From: Dyella acidisoli
GTDB taxonomy: Bacteria; Pseudomonadota; Gammaproteobacteria; Xanthomonadales; Rhodanobacteraceae
Direction of reading: 5' to 3'
NCBI RefSeq assembly: GCF_030160295.1
Contig: NZ_BSOB01000062.1
Coordinates: 26,008-90,007 of the forward strand
DNA length: 64,000 nt
Numbering within the stretch: the first letter of the stretch is position 1; each line of letters starts with the position of its first letter. Positions 25,809 through 34,367 of this stretch are shown here, piece by piece. Below the pieces are notes generated by a model. It was not told the DNA's origin. It did not search any database and worked only from the letters and a program-made list of their open reading frames with translations. Made by a program: the position numbers and the translations under genes.

Positions 25809-27362
25809 CAAAAGCGAGGGAGCCGAACGGTCAAAATCCTCATGAAAATGATCCAACGCACTCAGCACCGGAAACGGCGCCATGCCACCCAGCGCACATA
25901 GCGAGCCGGCCACCATGGTCTGACACAGATCGCGCAACAGCACTTCATTGCGCGCACGCTCCGCCATGTCACCGGCAATGATGCGATCGATCACCTCCAC
26001 ACCACGCGTCGAACCAATACGGCACGGTGTGCATTTGCCGCAGGACTCGATCGCACAGAATTCCATCGCGAAACGCGCCTGTGCGGCCATGTCCACCGTA
26101 TCGTCGAACACCACTACGCCGCCGTGACCCACCATGCCGCCGATTGCCGCAAAGGCTTCGTAGTCGATCGGCGTATCCAGCTGTGACGCAGGAATATAAG
26201 CACCCAACGGACCGCCCACTTGCACGGCGCGCACTGGGCGACCGCTGGCGGTGCCGCCGCCGTACTCCTCGATAAGCTCACGCAGCGTGACGCCGAATGC
26301 GCGCTCCACCAATCCCGTCCGCTTCACATTGCCGGCGAGCTGCAACGGCAGCGTGCCACGCGAGCGACCCATGCCGTAATCGCGATAGAACGCTGCACCA
26401 CGATCAAGAATGATCGGCACGGTCGCCAGCGTGATCACGTTGTTGATCACCGTAGGCTTGCCGAACAATCCCTGGATGGCTGGCAGCGGTGGCTTGAAGC
26501 GCACCTGCCCGCGCTTGCCTTCCAGGCTTTCCAGCAATGAGGTTTCCTCACCGCATATGTAAGCGCCGGCGGCCATGCGTACTTCCAGATGGAAGGCTTT
26601 GCCGCTACCACAGATATTGTCGCCGAGATAACCACGCGCCTTGGCCGCTTCGATCGCCGCTTCCAACGCGCGCTGCGCATGCGGGTATTCGATGCGTAGA
26701 TAGATATAACCATGCGTTGCGCCGACGGCCAGTCCTGCGATGCTCATGCCTTCGATCAGCACGAACGGGTCGCCTTCCATGATCATGCGATCGGAGAACG
26801 TGCCCGAATCGCCTTCGTCGGCATTGCAGACGATGTATTTCTGATCGGCTGCGGCGTCCAGACAAGTTTTCCATTTGATGCCAGCCGGAAACGCTGCACC
26901 ACCACGGCCACGCAAGCCGGAATCCGTCACCGCCTGTACGATAGCCGCTGGCTCCATCTTCAAGGCCGCGGCAAGGCCGCGATAACCGTCGTGCGCGAGG
27001 TAATCGTCGAGGCTGCGCGGATCGATGATGCCCATGCGTGCGAAGGTAAGGCGCTGCTGGGATTTCAGCCAAGAGATGTCTTCGGTGAGTCCCAACTTCA
27101 ATACATCTTCGCCACCATGCAGAAAATGGGCGTCAAACAAACCCATCACATCGGTAGGCTGTACTGGACCGTAAGCGACGCGGCCTGCCGATGTTTCCAC
27201 TTCAACCATCGGTTCCAGCCAGTACAAACCACGCGAACCATTGCGCACGATGCGTACATCTAGATTGCGCGACGCGGCTTCTGCCCCGATGGCCTTGGCA
27301 ACGGCATCTGCACCCAGCGACAAGGCGCTGGCATCGCGCGGGACGTAGACGGTAATGCTCAT
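25776..27362 (-). CDS. fdsB: NAD-dependent formate dehydrogenase beta subunit FdsB
   Basis: A 528-aa flavoprotein that takes electrons from FdsA clusters and reduces NAD. It is homologous to NuoF. The N-terminal 90 residues are a thioredoxin-like domain without cluster cysteines. The FMN/NADH region follows: [37 protein letters not shown] and [17 protein letters not shown]. The [4Fe-4S] site is [16 protein letters not shown] plus a later Cys in RDLCQTMV. The start at 27362 overlaps the fdsG stop (ATGA). The last residues [10 protein letters not shown] and the stop are encoded by an intergenic repeat, which looks like a replaced C-terminus. Confidence 0.94.
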   Translation of the reverse strand: MSITVYVPRDASALSLGADAVAKAIGAEAASRNLDVRIVRNGSRGLYWLEPMVEVETSAGRVAYGPVQPTDVMGLFDAHFLHGGEDVLKLGLTEDISWLKSQQRLTFARMGIIDPRSLDDYLAHDGYRGLAAALKMEPAAIVQAVTDSGLRGRGGAAFPAGIKWKTCLDAAADQKYIVCNADEGDSGTFSDRMIMEGDPFVLIEGMSIAGLAVGATHGYIYLRIEYPHAQRALEAAIEAAKARGYLGDNICGSGKAFHLEVRMAAGAYICGEETSLLESLEGKRGQVRFKPPLPAIQGLFGKPTVINNVITLATVPIILDRGAAFYRDYGMGRSRGTLPLQLAGNVKRTGLVERAFGVTLRELIEEYGGGTASGRPVRAVQVGGPLGAYIPASQLDTPIDYEAFAAIGGMVGHGGVVVFDDTVDMAAQARFAMEFCAIESCGKCTPCRIGSTRGVEVIDRIIAGDMAERARNEVLLRDLCQTMVAGSLCALGGMAPFPVLSALDHFHEDFDRSAPSLLNPLPFGERVG

Positions 27363-27859
27363 TTCGCCTCCGACAGCAGCCAAGCGTCGAAGCTTTCGGG
27401 CGTCACGCGGCCCTTCAGTTCATCATCGACCATCATGGCGGGCGAACATGCGCAATTGCCCAGGCAGTAGACGGGCTCCAGCGTCCATGCACCATCCGTC
27501 GTGGTTTCGTGAAAATCCACGCCCAGCCGTTGCTTCACGTGTTGCTCCAGTTTCGCTGCACCCATCGACTGGCACGATTCCGCACGACAGAGATAAATGA
27601 CGCGCTTGCCCGCCGGACGCGTGCGGAAAAAGTGATAGAACGACACTACACCGTGCACGTCAGCGCGTGACAGGTTCATCTCGCGCGCGATCAGCGGAAT
27701 GACTTCCTCAGGCACGTAGCCCAAGGAAGCCTGTACGCCATGCAGAATGGGAAGTAATGCGCCAGGTTGGTCCTTCAGCCGGGCAGTCACATCGAGTACG
27801 GCGTCGCGGACCTTGTCATCGATCGGCGGCAACGATGCGACGTTTTTAGCGGGTTTCAT
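27359..27859 (-). CDS. fdsG: NAD-dependent formate dehydrogenase gamma subunit FdsG
   Basis: A 166-aa NuoE-like subunit with a [2Fe-2S] cluster bound by CRAESC and CLGNC ([35 protein letters not shown]). It passes electrons in the FdsABG complex. The ATG at 27859 follows AAGGAC at good spacing; the longer frame to 27943 would read through a repeat. It is the first gene of the fds operon, whose order is fdsG-fdsB-fdsA-fdhD-fdsD. Confidence 0.93.
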   Translation of the reverse strand: MKPAKNVASLPPIDDKVRDAVLDVTARLKDQPGALLPILHGVQASLGYVPEEVIPLIAREMNLSRADVHGVVSFYHFFRTRPAGKRVIYLCRAESCQSMGAAKLEQHVKQRLGVDFHETTTDGAWTLEPVYCLGNCACSPAMMVDDELKGRVTPESFDAWLLSEAK

Positions 27860-27884
27860 AACAAGTAAGTCCTTACCGGAGGGC

Positions 27885-28011
27885 TGCCCCCTCCCCTGCT
27901 TGGCAGGGGAGGGTTGGGGTGGGGTTGCACGAGCTTGCGGCATAACTCGAATCTATCGCGAGGTCGCTTCACCCCACCCCAGCCCTCCCCTACTGCACGT
28001 AGGGGAGGGAG
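27885..28011. repeat. Inverted pair of CCCTCCCCTGC/GGGTTGGGGTGGGG repeats
   Basis: Unit at 27885-27930 (CCTCCCCTGCTTGGCAGGGG core) and reversed unit at 27968-28011. This is a shorter variant of the CCCTCTCCCC family. It separates the MFS gene from fdsG; the promoter of fdsG must lie in or just beside it. Confidence 0.8.
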
Positions 28012-28050
28012 CGGATATCGCACAGCCGAACATCAAAACCATCGAACACC

Positions 28051-29694
28051 TCAAAACAGCGCGGCAGCCTTGCTAAGCGCAATCCACACGCCGATCAGGA
28101 ACGGAATGCCAACCAGCGCCCAGGCGACGATACCTACGATGCCAAACCCACCGCGCGCCGCCTGATCGGCGTTCGCCACGACATGAGGCGCTTCGTGCTG
28201 CAGCGAGCGCTCGCGTGCCAGTTCCTCTTCGGTCATATGGTGCTCTTCCTTGACCGGCCTGACCATTAAATTGGCGATAAGGCCAACCAGCAGCAAGCCG
28301 GCCAGAATGTAGAGCGTGCGGTCATAGACCAGATTCTTGGCGACGCCAGCGTTCAATTGCGCCTCGCGTATTGCCGCGATCAGGAACGGCCCCGCAACGC
28401 CCGCCACCGACCACGCCGTCAGCAGGCGGCCGTGAATGGCACCGACCATTTGTGTACCGAAAATGTCTGCCAGGTAAGCCGGCACCGTGGAGAAGCCACC
28501 GCCGTACATCGACATGATCACGCACACGGCGATCACGAATACGCCGGCCAAGCCCATATGCCCCAGCGTCGGCAGACTGCAATACAAAAGGATGCCGAGC
28601 ACGAAGAACACCACATACGTGGTCTTGCGGCCGATGAAGTCGGACGTGGATGCCCAGAAAATGCGGCCAAGGCTGTTGAACAAGCTGATCAGGCCCACCA
28701 GGCCGGCCGCCGCAGCAGCGATCGATGCCTTCTGCGCTGTGGTAAGCACCGTGGCTGCATCGACGCCCAGCAAGCGTCCGCCAAACACCTCCTGGAACAT
28801 CGGGCTGGCCATGGCAAGCACGCCGATGCCTGCTGTCACGTTCATGCACAACACAACCCAGAGCATCCAGAACTGCGGCGTTTTCCATGCACGGTTCAGA
28901 TGCACGTGCTTGGTGGTGATCAAACTGTTGGTGGAGGCCGGCGCATTCCATCCGGCCGGCTTCCAGCCACTCGGCGGCACCCGAAAACCGAACGCACCCG
29001 CCGACATCGCAATGAAATAGAGCACGCCCATCACCATCAACGTGCTAGCCACGCCAGGTACATCACCGTTGGTAAAGCGCGCCATCAAGGCCACCGCGAT
29101 CGGCGCACCGATCATCGCTCCACCACCGAAACCCATGATCGCGAAACCGGTCGCGAGGCCGCGGCGATCGGGGAACCACTTGATCAGCGTCGACACCGGC
29201 GAAATGTAGCCCAACCCCAGGCCAATGCCGCCCAGCACACCGCAACCAACAAACACCAGCCACAACTGATGCATCGATACGCCGATGCCGCCGATCACCA
29301 ACCCACCACCCCAGCACAGTGCAGAAATGAAACCCGCCTTGCGCGGCCCGGCATGCTCCAGCCATCCACCCCAGATAGCCGCAGAAATGCCAAGCATGGC
29401 GATGAAGGTTTCGAAAATATGCGTAACCGCAGGCACCGTCCAATTGCACGATCCTGCAAACAACTGCGCGAAGAAACCGAGATTCGCGCAACTTGCCGCG
29501 CCCGGCACGAGCTTGCTCATTGGCAGCCAGAACACGGAAAAACCATAAGCCATGCCGATGCATAGATGGATGGCCAAGGCAGCAGGCGGCACCAGCCAGC
29601 GGTTGAAACGCGGCCCTGCAATCGTGCGTTCCCTCGCCAACCAGCCGGACGCCGTTCCCTTCGACGCCCCTGCATCTTCAGATACCACCGTCAT
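28051..29694 (-). CDS. OFA-family MFS transporter (oxalate/formate antiporter type)
   Basis: A 547-aa, 12-segment transporter of the oxalate/formate antiporter family. Typical parts are the opening helix with HLCIGMAYGFSVFWLPMSKL, GWLEHAGPRKAGFISALCWG, and GLGLGYISPVSTLIKWFPDR-RGLATGFAIMGFGGG around residues 175-205. The C-terminal cytoplasmic tail HHMTEEELARERSLQHEA is charged. The ATG at 29694 has GGGAGAGGAG upstream. It is upstream of, and on the same strand as, fdsG, so it may supply formate or oxalate to the formate dehydrogenase. Substrate is inferred from family and place; OFA members carry other organic anions too. Confidence 0.85.
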   Translation of the reverse strand: MTVVSEDAGASKGTASGWLARERTIAGPRFNRWLVPPAALAIHLCIGMAYGFSVFWLPMSKLVPGAASCANLGFFAQLFAGSCNWTVPAVTHIFETFIAMLGISAAIWGGWLEHAGPRKAGFISALCWGGGLVIGGIGVSMHQLWLVFVGCGVLGGIGLGLGYISPVSTLIKWFPDRRGLATGFAIMGFGGGAMIGAPIAVALMARFTNGDVPGVASTLMVMGVLYFIAMSAGAFGFRVPPSGWKPAGWNAPASTNSLITTKHVHLNRAWKTPQFWMLWVVLCMNVTAGIGVLAMASPMFQEVFGGRLLGVDAATVLTTAQKASIAAAAAGLVGLISLFNSLGRIFWASTSDFIGRKTTYVVFFVLGILLYCSLPTLGHMGLAGVFVIAVCVIMSMYGGGFSTVPAYLADIFGTQMVGAIHGRLLTAWSVAGVAGPFLIAAIREAQLNAGVAKNLVYDRTLYILAGLLLVGLIANLMVRPVKEEHHMTEEELARERSLQHEAPHVVANADQAARGGFGIVGIVAWALVGIPFLIGVWIALSKAAALF

Positions 29695-30024
29695 ACTCCT
29701 CTCCCCCGGTTGACTCGACACAACAAACCGATCGCATCGGCGATGCGACGGACTCTAACGCAAAAGCGTGGAATCGATGATTACAGTTGCGAAATTTTGC
29801 TGCTGGGCAGCATGACGCTCGCCTATGGCGCTGTAGTGCGGTGTGTCACAGATTGCCGGCCGGAGGTTGCGTGCTTGATGGGGGCTCGCCGAGATCTGCC
29901 AAACGGCAGATAACCCGACACCGAGAAGGCACTACGTAAGTTGCGATCCAATTAGTCAGTTTGATCATCGAGTCATGCGAGAAGCACACATCTCGAAATG
30001 TTTCTGCCAGCCCACGCATTGCGG
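29695..30024. other. Intergenic region, nothing clear
   Basis: This holds the upstream region of the OFA transporter gene (minus strand) and the 3' flank of the HigA-type gene. A short hairpin, ATCTGCCaaacGGCAGAT, lies near 29892. No gene with a plausible start and composition is seen. Confidence 0.4.
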
Positions 30025-30366
30025 CTAAACAGCCCGATGCCTCTCTTTTCGCTTTACCGCCAGCGTTATGCGGAGCTCGCAACCCACTGCATCGGCATAA
30101 CGCCGCAGGGTAGCCATCGACGGAGCATGTTTGCGACTGCCTGCACTGGCTTCTAACCGCGCAACCGACGCTTGCGCCACACCCATGCGCTCGGCCACAT
30201 CCGCCTGTGTCAGCTCAGCACGTTGGCGCGCACGCACCAGTTCGGCCAGCGCCGCAAACTCATCAGCCAGCGCATCATAGGCTGACGCAAAAGCGGGTTC
30301 CTTGCGCCAACGCTTGCGCGTAGCCTCAACGTTCAGCGCAACCGGCTCGTATTGTTCGCGCGTCAT
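30025..30366 (-). CDS. XRE-family antitoxin (HigA-like)
   Basis: A 113-aa protein with a helix-turn-helix of the XRE type: ELTQADVAERMGVAQASVAR followed by LEASAGSRKHAPSMATLRRY, then a strand GCELRITLAV and a basic tail. The N-terminal half (about 1-45) is a helical region likely to wrap the toxin. The start overlaps the toxin stop by 4 bases (ATGA), the toxin-first order of higBA-type modules. It probably neutralises the toxin and represses the operon through the palindrome at 30691-30706. Confidence 0.85.
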   Translation of the reverse strand: MTREQYEPVALNVEATRKRWRKEPAFASAYDALADEFAALAELVRARQRAELTQADVAERMGVAQASVARLEASAGSRKHAPSMATLRRYADAVGCELRITLAVKRKERHRAV

Positions 30367-30686
30367 GCCTTGACCTCCTTCAACCTGGCCCGCGCAACGT
30401 CCAGGTCATGCGACGGGGTCTTTTCTGTTTTCTTGATGATGGCGTGCAGGATCACGATGCGCCGTCCCACAATTGAGCAATAGAACGCGCGCCCGATGCC
30501 TTCGCGCCCTTTTGCTCGAACCTCGAACAAACCCGCTCCCATCGCCCGCGTGTGAGGCATGCCGATGTCCGGGCCAAGTTCCGCCATCACTTCAACAATG
30601 CGCAAGAAATTGGCACGCACACCTGACGGCCAGCCCTCTATGTGAGCTGCGACCTTTGCGTTGTAGTAGCTGATTTGCCATGCCAC
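30363..30686 (-). CDS. RelE/HigB-like toxin (Gp49 family)
   Basis: A 107-aa protein of the Gp49/HigB-like branch of RelE/ParE toxins: WPSGVRANFLRIVEVMAELG, GMPHTRAMGAGLFEVRAKGR, GIGRAFYCSIVGRRIVILHA and IIKKTEKTPSHDLDVARARL are the four blocks of that family. Members of the RelE type cut mRNA on the ribosome, which is known for the family and not shown here. The start is taken as a GTG at 30686 with AAGGATG upstream; the longer frame to 30758 has no comparable site. Confidence 0.85.
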   Translation of the reverse strand: MAWQISYYNAKVAAHIEGWPSGVRANFLRIVEVMAELGPDIGMPHTRAMGAGLFEVRAKGREGIGRAFYCSIVGRRIVILHAIIKKTEKTPSHDLDVARARLKEVKA

Positions 30687-30690
30687 AAAT

Positions 30691-30706
30691 ATAACATCCT
30701 TGTTAT
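30691..30706. promoter_or_regulatory. Probable operator of the toxin-antitoxin operon
   Basis: ATAACATCCTTGTTAT is a perfect palindrome (6-bp arms, 4-bp centre) that overlaps the Shine-Dalgarno AAGGATG of the toxin gene. This is the usual place for autoregulation by an antitoxin or toxin-antitoxin complex. The binding protein is inferred. Confidence 0.65.
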
Positions 30707-30828
30707 TAATAAAAAGTCTTCGACCAACTCGAAATTGGAGGACAGAGCATGCGCTCACCTATGCCCCTCCCTGCAATCAGGAAAAGGAGCAAGGTGCTGT
30801 GGGTAACGGGAGAGGGAGCTTCGCCTCA

Positions 30829-30932
30829 TCGTCATTGCCGCGAGCGGAGATGCTTTCGCGGAAATGACAGCTTCAGGAGGGAGCAAGACTTTTTGCGAGA
30901 TTGGCCCTCTCCCCGAAGGGAGAGGGGGCTTG
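30829..30932. repeat. REP-like unit and CCCTCTCCCC unit
   Basis: A diverged REP unit (CGTCATTGCCGCGAGCGG to TTTCGCGGAAATGACAG, 30829-30872) is followed by CCCTCTCCCCGAAGGGAGAG at 30904. Together they occupy the space between the toxin promoter and the stop of the next gene on the minus strand. Confidence 0.7.
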
Positions 30933-30944
30933 CGTGTCGCTACA

Positions 30945-33900
30945 TTAAGGAATGTCGTCCGAATCAGCCGATGCTTCGGCATGAATCTGATTCGCCGCGG
31001 GCACAGTGATCGCCTTGATTCCCGCAGCATGCAGATGGGCGTTCAACGTCGCCAAGTCTGCGCCACGAATCGATTGCCATTGCGAGGTCGCTTTGTCGAG
31101 ATTCGTTTTGAATTGCGCGAACGCCTGCCGCTGCCCATCCGTTGGCGCACGATCAGCACCTTCCAGATCGGAGGCGATGGCGGTGAGCGCATCGTTCATC
31201 GCTTCGAGGTTGGTGGACATTTCGCCGTCGCCGGAGACAAGCGGACCGGTTTTCTTGCGGAAAGCTTCGATCTCGTCATGCTGGGATTTGTGGCTGGCGT
31301 CGTCGCCGAGTTTTTTCTCGGCTTCATCGAGCTGGTTGCGTACGGCATCCACTTCGCCGTGGGTTTGCCAGACTTGCTGCAACGCTGCACCAACTTCGCG
31401 TGAGAAGGCGAGGCCTTCGGTGAGTGCGTTTTGATCGATGGATACGCGCGGGTCTGCCACGACGTTCAGCGGCGCGCGGTAGGACTTGCCGTCGACAGTG
31501 AGCACAACCTGGTATTTACCAGGCAGTGCAAGCGGGCCTTCCGGGGTGAGCGGCGTGTCGGAGTCCCACGTGGCTGCGATGCTGTAGCCGTACTGCAAGG
31601 CTTGCGGACGCGGATAACGCAGGTTCCACACGAATCGATGCGCACCGGCACTAGTGCCCAGCATTTCCGGTGAGCCTAGCCACCCTTTCTGGAAATAGCG
31701 TTCCGCTGGGAGATTTTCTGGCTTGTCAGCGCTGGAGAAATGGCGGACCACTTTGCCGTCGCCATCGAGAATATCCAGCGTGACGGTCTTCGCCGCACTC
31801 GCCAATTGATAATCGATGACCGCGCCGGCAGGCGGGTTCTTGCCCAGCGGCTCGTCGGGCGGCAGTGGTGTGTCTTTGTTTTCGTTGGCGCGCACACGCA
31901 CGGCATCGGCAGGTGTGTAGAGCACGGTCTTGCGTGCACCATCAGCAGTGGCTTGGCGCAATGGCGTAATGTCGTCGAGTATCCAGATCGCCCTGCCCTG
32001 CGTGCCAGCAATCAGATCGCTGCCGTGAATTGTCAGATCGCGCACCCAAGCGGTGGGCAGATTGCGTTGCAGCGATTGCCAATGCGCGCCGTCATCGAGC
32101 GATACGTAGACGCCACGATCGGTACCAGCAAAGAGCAAACCTTCGCGCTGCGTATCGGTACGCACCACGCTTACGAAATCGTCTTCCGGCAAACCGGCTG
32201 AGATATCCGTCCAGGTTTTGCCGTAGTCGTGCGTGCGCCACACGTGCGGACGGAAATCGTCCTGGCGATGGTTATCGACAGCCGCATACGCAGTACCCTG
32301 CTGAACCGCGGAAAGATCGAGCGAACTGACGATGCCCCAGTTCGGCAGATCCTTCGGTGTAACGTTCTGCCAGCTCTTGCCGCCATTGCGAGTGAGTTGA
32401 ATGGAACCGTCATCGGTACCGATCCAGATTTCGTCGTTGGTGAAAGGCGAAGGCGCAATGCTGTAGACCACGCCGTAACCGCAATCGCGCGCTTGCTGCG
32501 CAGTGGGATTGCCTTTGCAACCTTCGGTAGCACCTTCCTTCTTCGCGCTAAGGTCGGGGCTGATGACCTCCCAATGCTGACCTTGGTCGGTGGTACGGAA
32601 CAACACCTGCGCACCAAGATAAAGCGCATAAGGTGCCTTGGCAGAAAACGCGATCGGCGTGATCCACGTGTAGTGGTATTTGAAATCCGTGGGACGCATA
32701 CCGTAGCTGCTTACCGGCCACGCGGTGACGTTCTGCACGACGCCGGTGCGGCGATCCCAGCGCGATACGCGACCGCCAAGTCCAGAGCCGAACACGATGT
32801 TGGGATCGTCCGGATACGGCAGATCGTAATCGCGCTCATCGCCGCCAACCGGGCGCCAGTCGCGATAGGAAAGCGCGCCGTAGTCGCTACGGCTGGCGAC
32901 ACCGACCGTGCCCGAATCCTGCTGCCCGGAATAAATCCAATACGGGAACTGATTGTCGGTGGCGAGGTGATAGAACTGGCCGGTCGGCTGGTTGTACCAA
33001 CTGCTCCAGGTTTTGCCGCCATTGACGGTAACGACGGCACCTTGATCGCCGGCGGCAATCATGCGTTGCGAATCACGCGGGTCGATCCACAAGAAGTGGT
33101 AATCATCGCCGCCCGGTGCACCTTTGAAAATTTCCCAATGCTTGCCGCCATCATCAGAGCGGCGGATGGACTGCCCCGCCGAATAAAGGCGATCGCGGTT
33201 CTGCGGATCGACGGTGGTACGGCTGAAGTAATCGTTCGGCAGCCAGGATTCATGGCTTACCGCCTGCCACGTGGTACCGCCGTCGTCGGAACGATACAAG
33301 CCACTGTCCTTGCCCGGATCGGCGGAATGCACCACGGCGTACACGCGATTGCCGCTTGTAGTGGCAATACCGATGCGCGCCAGCTGGCCGTTCGGCCAAC
33401 CGTTGCCACTGATGCGCTTCCAGGTGAGGCCGCCGTCAGTGGATTTATAGAGGCCACTCCCAGGTCCGGCATTCGGCTGGAAGTACGATAGCCACGGATA
33501 GTTGCGTACTTGCCACGCCGCGGCGTACACGATGCTCGGATTGGACGGATCAGCGGCCAGATCCACTACGCCCGTATCGGCGTCGACGAACAAGGTTTGC
33601 TGCCACGTCTTGCCGCCGTCGGTGGAACGATAAACACCACGTTCCTTGTTCGGACCGAAGTAATGGCCGAGCACGCCAACCAGCAGCGTGTTCGCATCAT
33701 GTGGATCGACCAGGATGCGGCCGATGTGCTTGCTCTCCGTGAGGCCGATGTGCTGCCACGTTTTGCCGGTGTCATCGGAGCGGTACATGCCGTTGCCGGC
33801 TGCCACGTCATAGCGTGCAGCAACTTGACCGGAGCCGGCATAGATCACGTTGGGGTTGGATGGCGCCAAGGTGATTGCACCGATGGATGCAGCCGGCATC

Positions 33901-34169
33901 GTGTCGAAAGTCGGTTGCCAAGTGCGGCCTGCATCCGTCGTTTTCCACACGCCGCCGCCCGCGGTGCCGATGTAGAACGTGTCGGCCTTACCGGGATCGC
34001 CCGCGGCCATGGTGGCCCAGCCGCCACGGAAAGGACCTATTTGACGCCATTCAAGCGCGTTGCTTGCGCTGTTCGGTACCGACGGCGTATCTGCGTGCAA
34101 CGGTGCAACGCCGGCGAGCAGCAATGCAGTAGTGAAGACTGAGAGACGGAGGAGAGAGCGTACGGACAT
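30945..34169 (-). CDS. Exported VPS10/sortilin-like BNR beta-propeller protein
   Basis: A 1074-aa exported protein. The signal peptide is MSVRSLLRLSVFTTALLLAG to about residue 26. The body (about 35-730) is built of repeated BNR/Asp-box units of the form S-x-D-G-G-x-T-W: GGGVWKTTDAGRTWQPTF, MYRSDDTGKTWQHIG, VYRSTDGGKTWQQTL, LYKSTDGGLTWKRIS and more, giving one or two large propellers. The C-terminal part holds a beta-sandwich (about 790-930) and a helical tail (KIITVP-type end rich in Q/L). It is annotated in genomes as glycosyl hydrolase or sortilin-like, but no catalytic residues are evident. A paralogue lies at 36765. The ATG at 34169 has GGGAG upstream. Confidence 0.85.
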   Translation of the reverse strand: MSVRSLLRLSVFTTALLLAGVAPLHADTPSVPNSASNALEWRQIGPFRGGWATMAAGDPGKADTFYIGTAGGGVWKTTDAGRTWQPTFDTMPAASIGAITLAPSNPNVIYAGSGQVAARYDVAAGNGMYRSDDTGKTWQHIGLTESKHIGRILVDPHDANTLLVGVLGHYFGPNKERGVYRSTDGGKTWQQTLFVDADTGVVDLAADPSNPSIVYAAAWQVRNYPWLSYFQPNAGPGSGLYKSTDGGLTWKRISGNGWPNGQLARIGIATTSGNRVYAVVHSADPGKDSGLYRSDDGGTTWQAVSHESWLPNDYFSRTTVDPQNRDRLYSAGQSIRRSDDGGKHWEIFKGAPGGDDYHFLWIDPRDSQRMIAAGDQGAVVTVNGGKTWSSWYNQPTGQFYHLATDNQFPYWIYSGQQDSGTVGVASRSDYGALSYRDWRPVGGDERDYDLPYPDDPNIVFGSGLGGRVSRWDRRTGVVQNVTAWPVSSYGMRPTDFKYHYTWITPIAFSAKAPYALYLGAQVLFRTTDQGQHWEVISPDLSAKKEGATEGCKGNPTAQQARDCGYGVVYSIAPSPFTNDEIWIGTDDGSIQLTRNGGKSWQNVTPKDLPNWGIVSSLDLSAVQQGTAYAAVDNHRQDDFRPHVWRTHDYGKTWTDISAGLPEDDFVSVVRTDTQREGLLFAGTDRGVYVSLDDGAHWQSLQRNLPTAWVRDLTIHGSDLIAGTQGRAIWILDDITPLRQATADGARKTVLYTPADAVRVRANENKDTPLPPDEPLGKNPPAGAVIDYQLASAAKTVTLDILDGDGKVVRHFSSADKPENLPAERYFQKGWLGSPEMLGTSAGAHRFVWNLRYPRPQALQYGYSIAATWDSDTPLTPEGPLALPGKYQVVLTVDGKSYRAPLNVVADPRVSIDQNALTEGLAFSREVGAALQQVWQTHGEVDAVRNQLDEAEKKLGDDASHKSQHDEIEAFRKKTGPLVSGDGEMSTNLEAMNDALTAIASDLEGADRAPTDGQRQAFAQFKTNLDKATSQWQSIRGADLATLNAHLHAAGIKAITVPAANQIHAEASADSDDIP

Positions 34170-34218
34170 GGATGACTCCCGCTGCAAAGTTAGTGAACCA
34201 CCCAAGCTCCTTGATGCT

Positions 34219-34316
34219 TCCTTGCCGTCATTCCCGCGAAAGCGGGAATCCATGTTGCCCTGATGCAAAAAGCAAAGATGGATTCCCGCTTTCGCGGGAA
34301 TGACGGCCGGGCAAGA
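34219..34316. repeat. REP-like inverted repeat pair
   Basis: CCGTCATTCCCGCGAAAGCG at 34225 with GGAATCCAT, and its mirror GATTCCCGCTTTCGCGGGAA at 34281, ending TGACGG. This is the best-preserved copy of the pair in the window. It lies between the TonB receptor and the BNR gene on the minus strand. Confidence 0.88.
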
Positions 34317-34367
34317 TGGAGTCGTTCGGGATTATGTTTAGATAGCTGCCCCAACAGAAACGAATGC

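Noticed and set aside
19699..28011. CRISPR array from the recurring repeats
   Set aside because: Copies are inverted pairs at irregular distances with no spacer pattern and no cas genes.
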